This document shows, one piece after another, positions 54,211 to 64,000 of a stretch of DNA of 64,000 nucleotides. The position numbers and the translations under genes were made by a program. The stretch spans positions 2,046,001 to 2,110,000 of the forward strand of contig NZ_VFOX01000001.1 of NCBI RefSeq assembly GCF_006716345.1, read 5' to 3'. Numbering within the stretch: position 1 is the stretch's first letter; each line of letters begins with the position of its first letter. Under the pieces are notes generated by a model, which saw only the letters and a program-made list of their open reading frames with translations, did no database searches and was not told where the DNA came from. This stretch comes from Microbacterium saperdae. GTDB lineage: Bacteria > Actinomycetota > Actinomycetes > Actinomycetales > Microbacteriaceae.

Positions 54211-54680
54211 GAGCCGATCACCCCCACCGTCACGAAGGGCCAGGGAACGAGGAGCACGACACCCAGCAACAGCAGAGACACCCGGATCCATGCCGCCCGG
54301 CCGCGCGTGAGCGCCCAGGTCGCGAGGAACCACAGCGCGGGAGCCGCGATCGCGAGCACGAACCACGGCAGGAACATCGCGTCGGCCACGAAGAAGTTGG
54401 CGAGCGGCTTGAGCCGCAACCCTCCGACCACCCACCCGATCGAGTAGAGCAGGTAGACGCCGCCGACCACCCCGAGCACCAGGAGCATCGCGGTGCTGAG
54501 CGGTTCCGAGCCCTCCGGGTCGGCGACCGCAGTGTCCTCGGCAGCGCCGTCGTCACCGACACGGCCCACCTCGTCACTGCCCTTGCCCACGGCGTTCCAC
54601 CCTGAGGGGAGCGCCGGTGCGATGGGCGGCGCGTCCTCGTCACCATCCCAGCTCAGGGCGTCATCGGAATCGGAAGTCAT
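54207..54680 (-). CDS. hypothetical three-span membrane protein with acidic N-terminus
   Basis: A 157-residue protein. The first 60 residues are acidic and probably disordered (DSDDALSWDGDEDAPP), then three spans: about 66-86 (MLLVLGVVGGVYLLYSIGWVV), 100-120 and 132-152. ATG 54680 is taken as start. It is coupled to the next gene by ATGA. Similar acidic-tail small membrane pairs occur in Microbacteriaceae without known function. Confidence 0.72.
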   Translation of the reverse strand: MTSDSDDALSWDGDEDAPPIAPALPSGWNAVGKGSDEVGRVGDDGAAEDTAVADPEGSEPLSTAMLLVLGVVGGVYLLYSIGWVVGGLRLKPLANFFVADAMFLPWFVLAIAAPALWFLATWALTRGRAAWIRVSLLLLGVVLLVPWPFVTVGVIGS

Positions 54681-54759
54681 TCCCCCAGAGTAGGACACGC
54701 GTTCCACTAGGCTCAGGGGCATCCGGGCCGGTCAGGTCCATGTCGGGGGAAGGATCACC

Positions 54760-55692
54760 GTGGCTGAGCAGCACAAGAAGGTCGAGCAGGGCGCATCGAA
54801 GGCCGACGCCGGCGAACCGCCCGCAGGCTGGACCCCGACGCCCGAGGCGAAGGCGAAGGCCACGCGCTTCCGCTGGATCGCGGCGATCCTCTGGGCTGTG
54901 GCGATCATCGGCGAAGCGGTCGGCATCTTCTGGTTGCTGCGTCAGCGCGTGTTCGTCGGCGAAGACGGGAAGCTCGTCCGTGACGCCGACACCGGCCTCC
55001 TGCGGGAGCAGGGCGTCGCCGCGGAGTTCCCCCAGTGGGCGTTCGTCGCGCTCCTGGTGCTGCTGGTGGTCATCGCCGCCCTGTCGATCACCGGTTCCGT
55101 TCTCTGGAAGAAGGCGAACCGCCTCGATCCGGCACGCAAGTCCGACACCGTGCGGTTCTTCGTGCAGAACCAGCTCGGCGCGATCATCGCGATCGTCGCG
55201 TTCCTCCCGCTCATCATCCTGATCTTCCTCAACAAGGACATGTCGAAGGGGCAGAAGACGACCGCCGGCATCGTCGGCATCGCGCTGGCCGTTCTCGCCG
55301 CCGTCCTGGGCACCAGCATCAACCCGCCGTCGGTCGAGCAGTACACGGCCGACCAGTCCGCCGTCATCCAGCTGCTCGGACAGGACGAGGTCGTGTGGGT
55401 CGACGGCGGTGCCGTCTACCACGTCTGCGACGAGGTCTCCGCGATCCAGACCGGCAGTGAGATCCGAACCGGCACCACTGCCGAAGCCATCGAAGCGGGC
55501 AAGAGCCGCCTCACGCTGCAGTTCGCCTCGGAGCTGCGCGCCTGCGATCTCTCCGTGCCGGAGAACGCCGATCAGATCACCGAAGCCCTGCGCGCGATCC
55601 AGGCAGGACAGACAGATACCGCCCTCCCCGCCCCCGTGTGGGCGGACCCCGCCGACGCTCCCATCACCGTGGAAGAGGCTCCCGCGGAGTAG
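54760..55692 (+). CDS. hypothetical four-span membrane protein with C-terminal extracytoplasmic domain
   Basis: Family unknown. Its 310 residues include a charged Lys/Ala/Pro-rich N-terminus and spans at about 38-60 (WIAAILWAVAIIGEAVGIFWL), 92-112, 137-157 and 165-184. About 120 soluble residues follow, with two cysteines (YHVCDEVS and LRACDLSV) that could form one disulfide. GTG 54760 has GGGGAAGGATC upstream. It is convergent with the GntR gene, only 21 bases between stops, with no obvious terminator. Confidence 0.75.
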   Translation: MAEQHKKVEQGASKADAGEPPAGWTPTPEAKAKATRFRWIAAILWAVAIIGEAVGIFWLLRQRVFVGEDGKLVRDADTGLLREQGVAAEFPQWAFVALLVLLVVIAALSITGSVLWKKANRLDPARKSDTVRFFVQNQLGAIIAIVAFLPLIILIFLNKDMSKGQKTTAGIVGIALAVLAAVLGTSINPPSVEQYTADQSAVIQLLGQDEVVWVDGGAVYHVCDEVSAIQTGSEIRTGTTAEAIEAGKSRLTLQFASELRACDLSVPENADQITEALRAIQAGQTDTALPAPVWADPADAPITVEEAPAE

Positions 55693-55713
55693 TCCTCCGA
55701 AGCGCGCTCGGCG

Positions 55714-56373
55714 CTACTCGGCGCCGAGCGCCTCGACGAGTCTCTCCTCCGCGGAGGAGAGATGCGCATCCAGCAGCTGGGCGGCGCGCTGACCGTCCCC
55801 CGAAGCCACGGCGTCGAGGATCTCGGCATGCTGCGCGGCGATCGCAGAGGCGTCCAGCAGCCTTCGCCCTTGGACCTGGGCCATGCACAGCCGCACCTCG
55901 TCGAGGACGCTGCGATACATCCGCCCTGTGCGCTCACTGTGGAGGGCATCGATGAGGGCGGTGTGGAAGCGCAGGTCAGGGTCGACCGTCGCAGGATCCG
56001 GCCCTGGCTCCATGGCGAGGATCTCGGCGTTCGCGGCGATCGCCGCAGCGGGGACGGCCCGTCGCGCGGCGAGCTCGCGCAGCGCCGCGCTCTCCAGGCG
56101 CGTCCGCGTCCGATAGACGTCGCGCACCGTCTCAGGATCGATGCCGACCACTCTCGCGCTCCGATGCGCCGTGCGCTCCAGAAGCCCCGACGCGACGAGC
56201 TGCTCGATCGCGGCCTTCGCGCTGGGCCTGGCCACACCGAACATCTGCGACACCGCCGCTTCGGTGAGCGGAGCGCCGGAGCGGATCTCACCGCTCAGGA
56301 TCCGCTCGCGCAGCTGCGCCGTCACGGCATCCACCACGCCGACGATGCCGAGGGCGGCTTCTGTGGTCGTCAT
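55714..56373 (-). CDS. GntR family regulator, FCD subgroup
   Basis: A 219-residue regulator. The winged helix (LRERILSGEIRSGAPLTEAAVSQMFGVARPSAKAAIEQLVASGLL) is followed by the helical FCD domain with metal ligands in DLRFHTALIDALH and AAQHAEILDAVASGD. It is divergent from a D-lactate dehydrogenase gene, so lactate or a related 2-hydroxy acid is the likely effector. TAGACT on the minus strand (56385-56380) lies six bases before ATG 56373, so the message may be leaderless. Confidence 0.93.
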   Translation of the reverse strand: MTTTEAALGIVGVVDAVTAQLRERILSGEIRSGAPLTEAAVSQMFGVARPSAKAAIEQLVASGLLERTAHRSARVVGIDPETVRDVYRTRTRLESAALRELAARRAVPAAAIAANAEILAMEPGPDPATVDPDLRFHTALIDALHSERTGRMYRSVLDEVRLCMAQVQGRRLLDASAIAAQHAEILDAVASGDGQRAAQLLDAHLSSAEERLVEALGAE

Positions 56374-56390
56374 TCGATCAGTCTATCGAA
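56373..56390. promoter_or_regulatory. inverted repeat over the gntR start and -10
   Basis: TTCGAT (56373-56378) and ATCGAA (56385-56390) are perfect 6-bp arms with a 6-base centre that contains the putative gntR -10. It could be an autoregulatory site distinct from the TTGTC-type site near the dehydrogenase gene. Short arms keep confidence low. Confidence 0.35.
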
Positions 56391-56410
56391 GCGCCCACAT
56401 CTCGGTACAC

Positions 56411-56421
56411 TTGTCAGACAA
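56411..56421 (+). promoter_or_regulatory. GntR/FCD-type operator TTGTCAGACAA
   Basis: A perfect 5-1-5 palindrome. FCD-type GntR regulators commonly bind TnGTnnnACnA, and TTGTCAGACAA fits. It touches TACACT (56406-56411), a possible -10 for the dehydrogenase gene, so binding would block that promoter. Confidence 0.65.
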
Positions 56422-56446
56422 TCTTCCGACGGAGCAGAGGAGCACC

Positions 56447-59281
56447 GTGCCGACCACCCTCGCCGAACCCCTGGATCCCGCCCTTCTCGGGCCATCGACT
56501 CAGGTGCACTCACGGTCGATCGATCGCTTCGCCCGGGCGCACGATGCCTCGCACTATCTGCTGATCCCCGACGCCGTGCTCTCCCCCGCCGATGCCGAGG
56601 GCGTCGCACGGGCCTTCGGAGCAGTGCGTCAGGCCGGTCGCACCCTCACCTTCCGCTCCGGCGGCACCAGCCTCTCCGGCCAGGGCGTCAGCGGAGACAT
56701 CCTCGTCGACACCCGCAGCCACTTCCGCGACATCCACGTCGAGGACGAGGGGGCGACGGTGCGCGTCGGCCCCGGCGCGACCGTGCGCCAGGTCAACACC
56801 CGCCTCACCCGATACCGGCGCAAGCTCGGCCCCGACCCCGCCAGCGAGATCGCCTGCACGATCGGCGGCGTGGTGGCGAACAACTCCAGTGGCATGGCGT
56901 GCGGCATCACCGAGAACTCCTATCGGACCATCCGCTCGCTGCGCGTGGTGCTCCCCAGCGGAACGATCCTCGACACCGGTGCTGCCGACGCGAACGCCCA
57001 GTTGCGCGCGGCCGAGCCCGCCCTCGCCGAGGGGCTGCTCGCGCTGCGTGAGCGGCTGCTGGCATCACCCGATCATGTGGCCTTCCTGCGCCAGCAGTTC
57101 TCCATGAAGAACACGATGGGATACGGCCTCAACGCGCTGCTCGACTTCGACGATCCGGTGCGCATCCTCGAGCACCTGATCATCGGCTCCGAGGGCACGC
57201 TCGCCTTCGTGGCCGAGGCGACATTCCGCACGATCGAGGTACGCTCCGCCATCGCGACCGGACTGCTCGTGTTCGAGACGCTCTCCGCCGCCATGGCAGC
57301 TCTGCCCGCACTGACCGATCTCGGACTCGCGACGATCGAGCTGCTCGATGCCGCCTCCCTCCGCGTCGCCCAAGGGCTGAGCGACGTTCCCGCGACCATC
57401 GCCGAGATCGAGGTCCGAGGTCACGCCGCACTCCTCGTCGAGGTGCACGCCGCGGATGCCGAAGCGCTGACCGCCTCCCGCGCGGTTGCTCAGGCGCACT
57501 TCGAGGCCCTGCCGCTCGCCGTGACGCCGAAGCTCACCACCGATGCCGCCGAGCGCGCCGCCCTCTGGCATGTGCGCAAGGGCCTCTACACGGCGGTCGC
57601 CGGCGCGCGCCCCTCCGGCACCACCGCTCTCCTCGAGGACATCGTGGTGCCCGTCAATCGGCTGCTGGTCACCTGCGAGCGGCTGATCGAGCTGTTCGCG
57701 GAACACGGGTACGAGGGCTCCGTCATCTTCGGCCATGCCAAAGACGGCAACGTGCACTTCCTGCTGAACGAGCGCTTCGACGACGCCGACAGCGTCGCTC
57801 GCTATCGGCGCTTCACGGACGACCTCGTCGAGCTGGTACTCGGCCAGCAGGGCTCGTTGAAGGCCGAGCACGGGACCGGCCGGATCATGGCGCCGTTCGT
57901 CCGCCGACAGTACGGCGATGAGCTGACCGACATGATGTGGGAGATCAAGCGCCTCTTCGATCCCGATCTGATCCTCAACCCGGGCGTGGTGCTCTCCGAC
58001 GACCCCGACTCCTATCTGCACGATCTCAAGCGTGTGCCCACAGTGGAGAGTGAAGTCGACCGCTGCGTCGAGTGCGGGTACTGCGAGCCGACCTGTCCGA
58101 GCAAGAGCATCACCCTCACGCCGCGCCAGCGCATCGTGATCCGGCGCGACATGGCCTGGGCCGAGGAACAGGGCGATACGGCACTGCTGCAGGATCTGCA
58201 GGCGGACTACGACTACGACGGCGTGCAGACGTGCGCCGTCGACGGCATGTGCGGCGTGGCCTGTCCCGTCGACATCAACACCGGCGACCTGGTGCGACGT
58301 CTGCGCGCCGAGCAGTCGTCGAAGATCGAGGACACGGTGTGGGATGCCGCAGCGAAGGGATGGGGGGCCGTGACGCGCGTCGGCGGCACTGCGCTGACTT
58401 TCGCCGCCGCGATGCCCGCCCCCCTCGTGAAGGGTGTCACGCAGGTCGGCCGCGCCGTCCTCGGCGCGGACACCGTGCCGCTCTACGACGGCGGACTCCC
58501 GCGCGGCGGCACCAGAGCACCGGCGGCGCAGAACCCTGCCGATGCACAAGCGGTGTTCTTCGGCGCCTGCATCGGCACCATGTTCGGAGCTGAGGGCCAT
58601 GGCGAAGGCTCGCGCGACGCGGTGCGCGCGCTGCTCGACCGCGCCGGGATCGCCGTGGTGATCCCCGAAGACACCGGCGGGATGTGCTGCGGCACCCCGT
58701 GGAAGTCGAAGGGCCACCTCGCCGGCTACGACCGGATGACGGAGCGCGTGCTCTCATCCCTGTGGGCGGCCAGTCGACAGGGCGAGCTCCCGGTCGTGTG
58801 CGACGCGGCCTCCTGCACCGAGGGCCTGCACACCATGCTCGCGAAGTCCGTGGCCGAGTATCCGGAGTACGCCGCGCTCGTGATCGAGGACGCGACGACC
58901 TACATCGCCAGGGAGGTGCTCCCCCGCGTGACCGTGTCGGCCAAGCTCGACAGCGTCGCTGTGCATCCGACCTGCTCGACGACCGCGCTGGGAGCGACCG
59001 GTGCGCTCACGGAGATCGCTGCGGCCGTGGCATCCGATGTGTTCGTGCCGGACGGCTGGGGATGCTGCGCGTTCGCGGGCGACCGCGGCATGCTGCACCC
59101 TGAGCTCACCGCCAGTGCGACCGAGGTCGAATCGGCAGAGGTCCGCGCCGCGGATGCCGATCGAGGCGGCTTCGACGCGTTCGTCTCGGCGAACCGCACC
59201 TGCGAGATCGGCATGACCCGCGCGACCGGCCAGCCCTATCGCCACGTGGTCGAGGTTCTCGAGGAGCTCACGCGGGGCTGA
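56447..59281 (+). CDS. fused FAD/iron-sulfur D-lactate (2-hydroxyacid) dehydrogenase
   Basis: A 944-residue respiratory oxidoreductase. The N-terminal FAD-binding domain (TFRSGGTSLSGQGVSGD, IGGVVANNSSGMACG) and FAD oxidase C-terminal domain (VIFGHAKDGNVHFL, AEHGTGRIMAPFVRR) fill about residues 1-510. Next comes a ferredoxin-like module with two clusters (CVECGYCEPTC and CAVDGMCGVAC...CP), and then a CCG/LutA-type domain (GGMCCGTPW, WGCCAFAGDRG). This is the fused Dld/GlpC plan seen in actinobacteria. It probably passes electrons from D-lactate to quinone at the membrane. GTG 56447 follows GGAGCAGAGGAG. Confidence 0.9.
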   Translation: MPTTLAEPLDPALLGPSTQVHSRSIDRFARAHDASHYLLIPDAVLSPADAEGVARAFGAVRQAGRTLTFRSGGTSLSGQGVSGDILVDTRSHFRDIHVEDEGATVRVGPGATVRQVNTRLTRYRRKLGPDPASEIACTIGGVVANNSSGMACGITENSYRTIRSLRVVLPSGTILDTGAADANAQLRAAEPALAEGLLALRERLLASPDHVAFLRQQFSMKNTMGYGLNALLDFDDPVRILEHLIIGSEGTLAFVAEATFRTIEVRSAIATGLLVFETLSAAMAALPALTDLGLATIELLDAASLRVAQGLSDVPATIAEIEVRGHAALLVEVHAADAEALTASRAVAQAHFEALPLAVTPKLTTDAAERAALWHVRKGLYTAVAGARPSGTTALLEDIVVPVNRLLVTCERLIELFAEHGYEGSVIFGHAKDGNVHFLLNERFDDADSVARYRRFTDDLVELVLGQQGSLKAEHGTGRIMAPFVRRQYGDELTDMMWEIKRLFDPDLILNPGVVLSDDPDSYLHDLKRVPTVESEVDRCVECGYCEPTCPSKSITLTPRQRIVIRRDMAWAEEQGDTALLQDLQADYDYDGVQTCAVDGMCGVACPVDINTGDLVRRLRAEQSSKIEDTVWDAAAKGWGAVTRVGGTALTFAAAMPAPLVKGVTQVGRAVLGADTVPLYDGGLPRGGTRAPAAQNPADAQAVFFGACIGTMFGAEGHGEGSRDAVRALLDRAGIAVVIPEDTGGMCCGTPWKSKGHLAGYDRMTERVLSSLWAASRQGELPVVCDAASCTEGLHTMLAKSVAEYPEYAALVIEDATTYIAREVLPRVTVSAKLDSVAVHPTCSTTALGATGALTEIAAAVASDVFVPDGWGCCAFAGDRGMLHPELTASATEVESAEVRAADADRGGFDAFVSANRTCEIGMTRATGQPYRHVVEVLEELTRG

Positions 59282-59295
59282 GACCAGGCCGGACG

Positions 59296-59335
59296 ACGAA
59301 GAACGGGCGCCCCTCTCGGGACGCCCGTTCTTCGT
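59296..59335. terminator. bidirectional terminator between dld-type gene and ilvC
   Basis: A 14-bp perfect stem (59296-59309 with 59322-59335) with a 12-base loop, between convergent genes. Confidence 0.8.
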
Positions 59336-59356
59336 GAATCAGATCAACCGATCAAC

Positions 59357-60956
<1,600 letters not shown>

Positions 60957-60959
60957 GTC

Positions 60960-62762
60960 TCAGACCTCCTCATCGAACGAAGGCGCGTGGTCACGCGCGT
61001 ACTGGACGTAGCTGTTGCTGACGCCCTGGGGAACCATCGGCCACACCATGGAGTCGGCACTGACGACGAAGTCGATCACGACGGGGCGATCGTTGGTCTC
61101 GAGAGCCAGCTGGATCGCGGCGTCGACCTCCTCCTCCTTCTCCACGCGGATCGCGAGGCAGCCATAGGCCTCTGCGAGCTTCACGAAGTCGGGGATGCGG
61201 ATCGTGCCGTGCCCGGTGTTCAGGTCGGTGTTGGAGTGACGCCCGTCGTAGAACAGCGTCTGCCACTGGCGCACCATGCCGAGCGAGGAGTTGTTGATGA
61301 TCGCGACCTTGATCGGGATGTTGTTGATCGCGCAGGTGGCGAGCTCCTGATTGGTCATCTGGAAGCAGCCGTCGCCGTCGATCGACCACACGACGCGATC
61401 GGGCTCTGCGACCTTCGCGCCCATCGCCGCGGGCACGGAGTACCCCATGGTGCCCGCTCCCCCGGAGTTCAGCCAGGCGTTCGGACGCTCGTACTTGATG
61501 AACTGTGCGGCCCACATCTGGTGCTGACCGACGCCGGCCGCGTAGATGCCCTCCGGTCCGGTGAGCTCACCGATCCGCTGGATCACGTACTGCGGGGCCA
61601 GCAGCCCGTCGGTCGTGGGTGCGTAGCCGAGCGGGAACTCAGTGCGCAGTCCGTCGAGGTACGACCACCACTCCTCGATGTCGGGCTTGGCACCCTCGGT
61701 CGCGCCCCGGAAGGCGGCGTCGAGGTCGGTCAGGACGTCGCGCACGTCGCCCACGATCGGCACGTCGGCCATGCGGATCTTGGAGATCTCGGCGGGGTCG
61801 ATGTCGACGTGCACGACCTTGGCGTTCGGCGCGAAGAGCGCCGCCTTGCCGGTCACGCGGTCGTCGAAGCGGGCTCCGAGCGACACCAGGAGATCGGCCT
61901 CCTGCAGCGCCAGGACAGCGGGCACGGTTCCGTGCATACCGGGCATGCCCAGGTGCTGCGGGTGCGAGTCGGGGAAGGCACCGCGGGCCATGAGCGTCGT
62001 CACGACCGGCGCGCCGGTGGACTCGGCGAGCTCGAGCAGCTCGGCGGAGGCGCGACCGCGGATCACTCCGCCGCCCACGTAGAGCACCGGCTTCTTGGCC
62101 GAGGCGAGCAGAGCGGCTGCTGCCTGGATCTGCTTGCCGTGCGCCTTCGTGACGGGACGGTAGCCGGGCAGGTCGATCTTCGGCGGCCAGACGAACGGCG
62201 CGGTGGCCTGCTGCGCGTCCTTCGTGATGTCCACGAGCACGGGGCCGGGACGACCGGTCGACGCGATCTCGTAGGCGGCGGCGATCGCACCGGGGATCTC
62301 GGCCGCGTCCTTCACGAGGAAGGAGTGCTTGGTGACCGGCATCGTGATGCCGACGATGTCGGCCTCCTGGAAGGCGTCCGTTCCCATGAGGGTCGAGAAC
62401 ACCTGGCCGGTGATCGCGAGGAGCGGCACCGAGTCCATGTAGGCGTCGGCAATCGCCGTGACGAGGTTGGTCGCGCCGGGTCCGGAGGTCGCGATGCACA
62501 CGCCGACCTTGCCGGACGCGGAGGCGTAGCCCTCGGCGGCGTGGCCAGCGCCCTGCTCGTGGCGGACGAGGATGTGACGCAGATCCTCGGCGTCCATCAG
62601 CGGGTCGTAGACGGGAAGGATCGCCCCACCGGGCAGGCCGAACACATCGGTCACCCCGAGCAGCTCGAGGGAGCGGACGACGGCTTCGGCACCGGTGATC
62701 TCCGGCGCGGCGGACTGGCGGGCGGGTGGTCTCGGCACGGCCGAGACGGAATCAGCAGTCAT
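60960..62762 (-). CDS. ilvB: acetolactate synthase large subunit
   Basis: A ThDP enzyme condensing pyruvate with pyruvate or 2-ketobutyrate (600 aa). The catalytic Glu lies in [17 protein letters not shown]. The FAD/central region is [11 protein letters not shown], and the ThDP-binding motif is [18 protein letters not shown]...[14 protein letters not shown] 62762 has AAGGAA upstream. It follows ilvD with a 68-base gap that holds a 18-base AACGAAGTCGAAGG-type element. Confidence 0.96.
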   Translation of the reverse strand: MTADSVSAVPRPPARQSAAPEITGAEAVVRSLELLGVTDVFGLPGGAILPVYDPLMDAEDLRHILVRHEQGAGHAAEGYASASGKVGVCIATSGPGATNLVTAIADAYMDSVPLLAITGQVFSTLMGTDAFQEADIVGITMPVTKHSFLVKDAAEIPGAIAAAYEIASTGRPGPVLVDITKDAQQATAPFVWPPKIDLPGYRPVTKAHGKQIQAAAALLASAKKPVLYVGGGVIRGRASAELLELAESTGAPVVTTLMARGAFPDSHPQHLGMPGMHGTVPAVLALQEADLLVSLGARFDDRVTGKAALFAPNAKVVHVDIDPAEISKIRMADVPIVGDVRDVLTDLDAAFRGATEGAKPDIEEWWSYLDGLRTEFPLGYAPTTDGLLAPQYVIQRIGELTGPEGIYAAGVGQHQMWAAQFIKYERPNAWLNSGGAGTMGYSVPAAMGAKVAEPDRVVWSIDGDGCFQMTNQELATCAINNIPIKVAIINNSSLGMVRQWQTLFYDGRHSNTDLNTGHGTIRIPDFVKLAEAYGCLAIRVEKEEEVDAAIQLALETNDRPVVIDFVVSADSMVWPMVPQGVSNSYVQYARDHAPSFDEEV

Positions 62763-62830
62763 GATGTTCCTTCATGGTGGTCTGTGGAGCCGAAGTCATC
62801 CGGCGGGTGAACCTGAACGAAGTCGAAGGA

Positions 62831-64000
62831 TCAGCCGGTGGTCGCGCCCTCTGCGGCAGACCGCACGAGACGCGAGTACTTGGCAAGGACGCCACGGGTA
62901 TAGCGCGGGGGAAGCGGCTCCCAGCCAGAGCGGCGGGAGGCGAGCTCCGCCTCGTCGACGAGTAGGTCGAGAGAGCGAGCTGCGATATCGACCCGTATCA
63001 GATCACCATCGCGCACGAAGGCGATGGGACCTGCGTCCACCGCTTCGGGTGCTATGTGGCCGATGCACAGGCCGGTTGTGCCGCCTGAGAATCGTCCGTC
63101 CGTCAAGAGTAGTACATCTTTTCCGAGTCCCGCGCCCTTGATGGCCGCGGTGATGGCGAGCATCTCGCGCATGCCCGGCCCGCCCTTGGGTCCTTCGTAG
63201 CGGATCACGACGACGTCTCCGGCCTTGACCTCGCCCGCGGCGAGGGCATCCATCGCGCCGCGCTCGCGCTCGAACACACGGGCGGGACCTTCGAAGACGT
63301 CGGCGTCGAAGCCTGCCGACTTCACGACAGCGCCCTCCGGGGCGAACGAGCCATGCAGGATCGTGATGCCACCGGAGGCGTGGATCGGGTTGTCGAACGA
63401 GTGGATGACGTCGCCGTCGACCGGGTCGGGGTTCAGATCGCGGAGGTTCTCGGCGACCGTCTTGCCCGTCACCGTGAGCGCGTCGCCGTGCAGCAGTCCC
63501 TCGTCGAGCATCGCCTTCATGATCACCGGGATGCCGCCGTGCCGGTCGACGTCGTTCATGACGTACTTGCCGAAAGGCTTCATGTCGGCCACGTGCGGCG
63601 TCTTGCTGCCGATGCGGTTGAAGTCATGCAGGCTGAGCTCGATCTCGGCCTCGCGGGCGATCGCGAGCAGGTGCAGCACGACGTTGGTCGAGCCGCCGAG
63701 CGCCATCGCGAGGGCGATCGCGTTCTCGAAGGACTCCTTCGTCAGGATGTCCTTGGTGGTGATCCCCTGACGGAGCAGGTTCACCACGGCCTCGCCGGAC
63801 CGGTGCGCGAAGTAGTCGCGGCGACGGTCCGCCGAAGGCGGGGCGGCGGAGCCGGGCAGGCTCAGGCCCAGTGCTTCGGCGACAGACGCCATCGTGTTCG
63901 CGGTGTACATCCCGCCGCACGCGCCCTCGCCGGGGGCGAAGGCGCACTCGATGCGCTTGAGGTCCTCTTCCGTCATCCGACCAGCGCGGCAGGCGCCGAC
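62831..64000 (-). CDS. ilvD: dihydroxy-acid dehydratase, C-terminal part (partial at window edge)
   Basis: An iron-sulfur dehydratase in the branched-chain pathway. The last 390 residues are present and the frame is open at the right edge. Visible motifs are [20 protein letters not shown] (a cluster cysteine region), [21 protein letters not shown], [19 protein letters not shown], and the closing [19 protein letters not shown]. It is the first visible gene of ilvDBNC. Confidence 0.95.
   Translation of the reverse strand, partial: VGACRAGRMTEEDLKRIECAFAPGEGACGGMYTANTMASVAEALGLSLPGSAAPPSADRRRDYFAHRSGEAVVNLLRQGITTKDILTKESFENAIALAMALGGSTNVVLHLLAIAREAEIELSLHDFNRIGSKTPHVADMKPFGKYVMNDVDRHGGIPVIMKAMLDEGLLHGDALTVTGKTVAENLRDLNPDPVDGDVIHSFDNPIHASGGITILHGSFAPEGAVVKSAGFDADVFEGPARVFERERGAMDALAAGEVKAGDVVVIRYEGPKGGPGMREMLAITAAIKGAGLGKDVLLLTDGRFSGGTTGLCIGHIAPEAVDAGPIAFVRDGDLIRVDIAARSLDLLVDEAELASRRSGWEPLPPRYTRGVLAKYSRLVRSAAEGATTG

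Overview
The window looks like a chromosomal core segment of a high-GC actinobacterium, most likely a Microbacterium or close Microbacteriaceae relative. The support is very high GC at third codon positions, frequent GTG starts, tight ATGA/GTGA gene overlaps, a cysteine-free L32, and the order mutM-rnc-rpmF-DUF177-coaD-recG-rsmD-thiL-DUF3515-ddl-gpsA-plsC-murA-leuD-leuC. The genus is inferred from gene order and protein style; no search was run. I see no transposase, integrase, phage gene, CRISPR array or rRNA. Genes are dense, and no stretch over 300 bases lacks one.

Layout, left part (1-22 kb). The N-terminal part of smc runs off the left edge on the minus strand. Next, on the plus strand, come a good promoter, a 36-codon leader ORF, two stem-loops, a small unknown protein, two tandem double-GNAT acetyltransferases, and then an ABC/FtsX-type exporter pair. 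A long minus-strand housekeeping block follows: DNA repair (mutM, recG), RNA processing and ribosome (rnc, rpmF, DUF177), CoA (coaD), cell wall and phospholipid (murA-plsC-gpsA-ddl) and leucine synthesis (leuC-leuD). It is interrupted by plus-strand rsmD and a DUF3515 lipoprotein. leuCD is preceded by a probable leaderless 15-codon leader peptide with three consecutive Leu codons and a 10-bp stem-loop.

Middle part (22-43 kb). A sulfhydrylase gene (metY type) is coupled to a DszA/SnaA-like flavin monooxygenase. Next are DUF427 and LON-domain proteins, a TerC-family protein with a candidate yybP-ykoY (Mn2+) riboswitch, an ECF sigma factor with a DUF4349 membrane protein, and a wHTH regulator-MFS pair. 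tRNA-Glu(CTC) follows, then a metallo-hydrolase-GNAT pair, aminopeptidase N, a MarR-3-hydroxyacyl-CoA dehydrogenase unit with two clear operators, topoisomerase IB, several membrane proteins, a glutaminase-MFS pair and tRNA-Gln(CTG).

Right part (43-64 kb). gltX ends a minus-strand operon of FAH-family hydrolase, MFS and methyltransferase. Then come leuB-ilvE, a TetR/DHA2 drug-exporter pair with a long shared operator, serA, small membrane proteins, a GntR-regulated fused D-lactate dehydrogenase, and ilvD-ilvB-ilvN-ilvC running off the right edge. Branched-chain amino acid synthesis is therefore nearly complete within about 45 kb (ilvDBNC, leuB, leuCD, ilvE), but in three separate units; leuA is not in view. 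The strongest candidates for undescribed biology are the two leader-peptide/stem-loop arrangements (2.7-3.1 kb and 22.0 kb) and the set of divergent regulator operators readable from the sequence.
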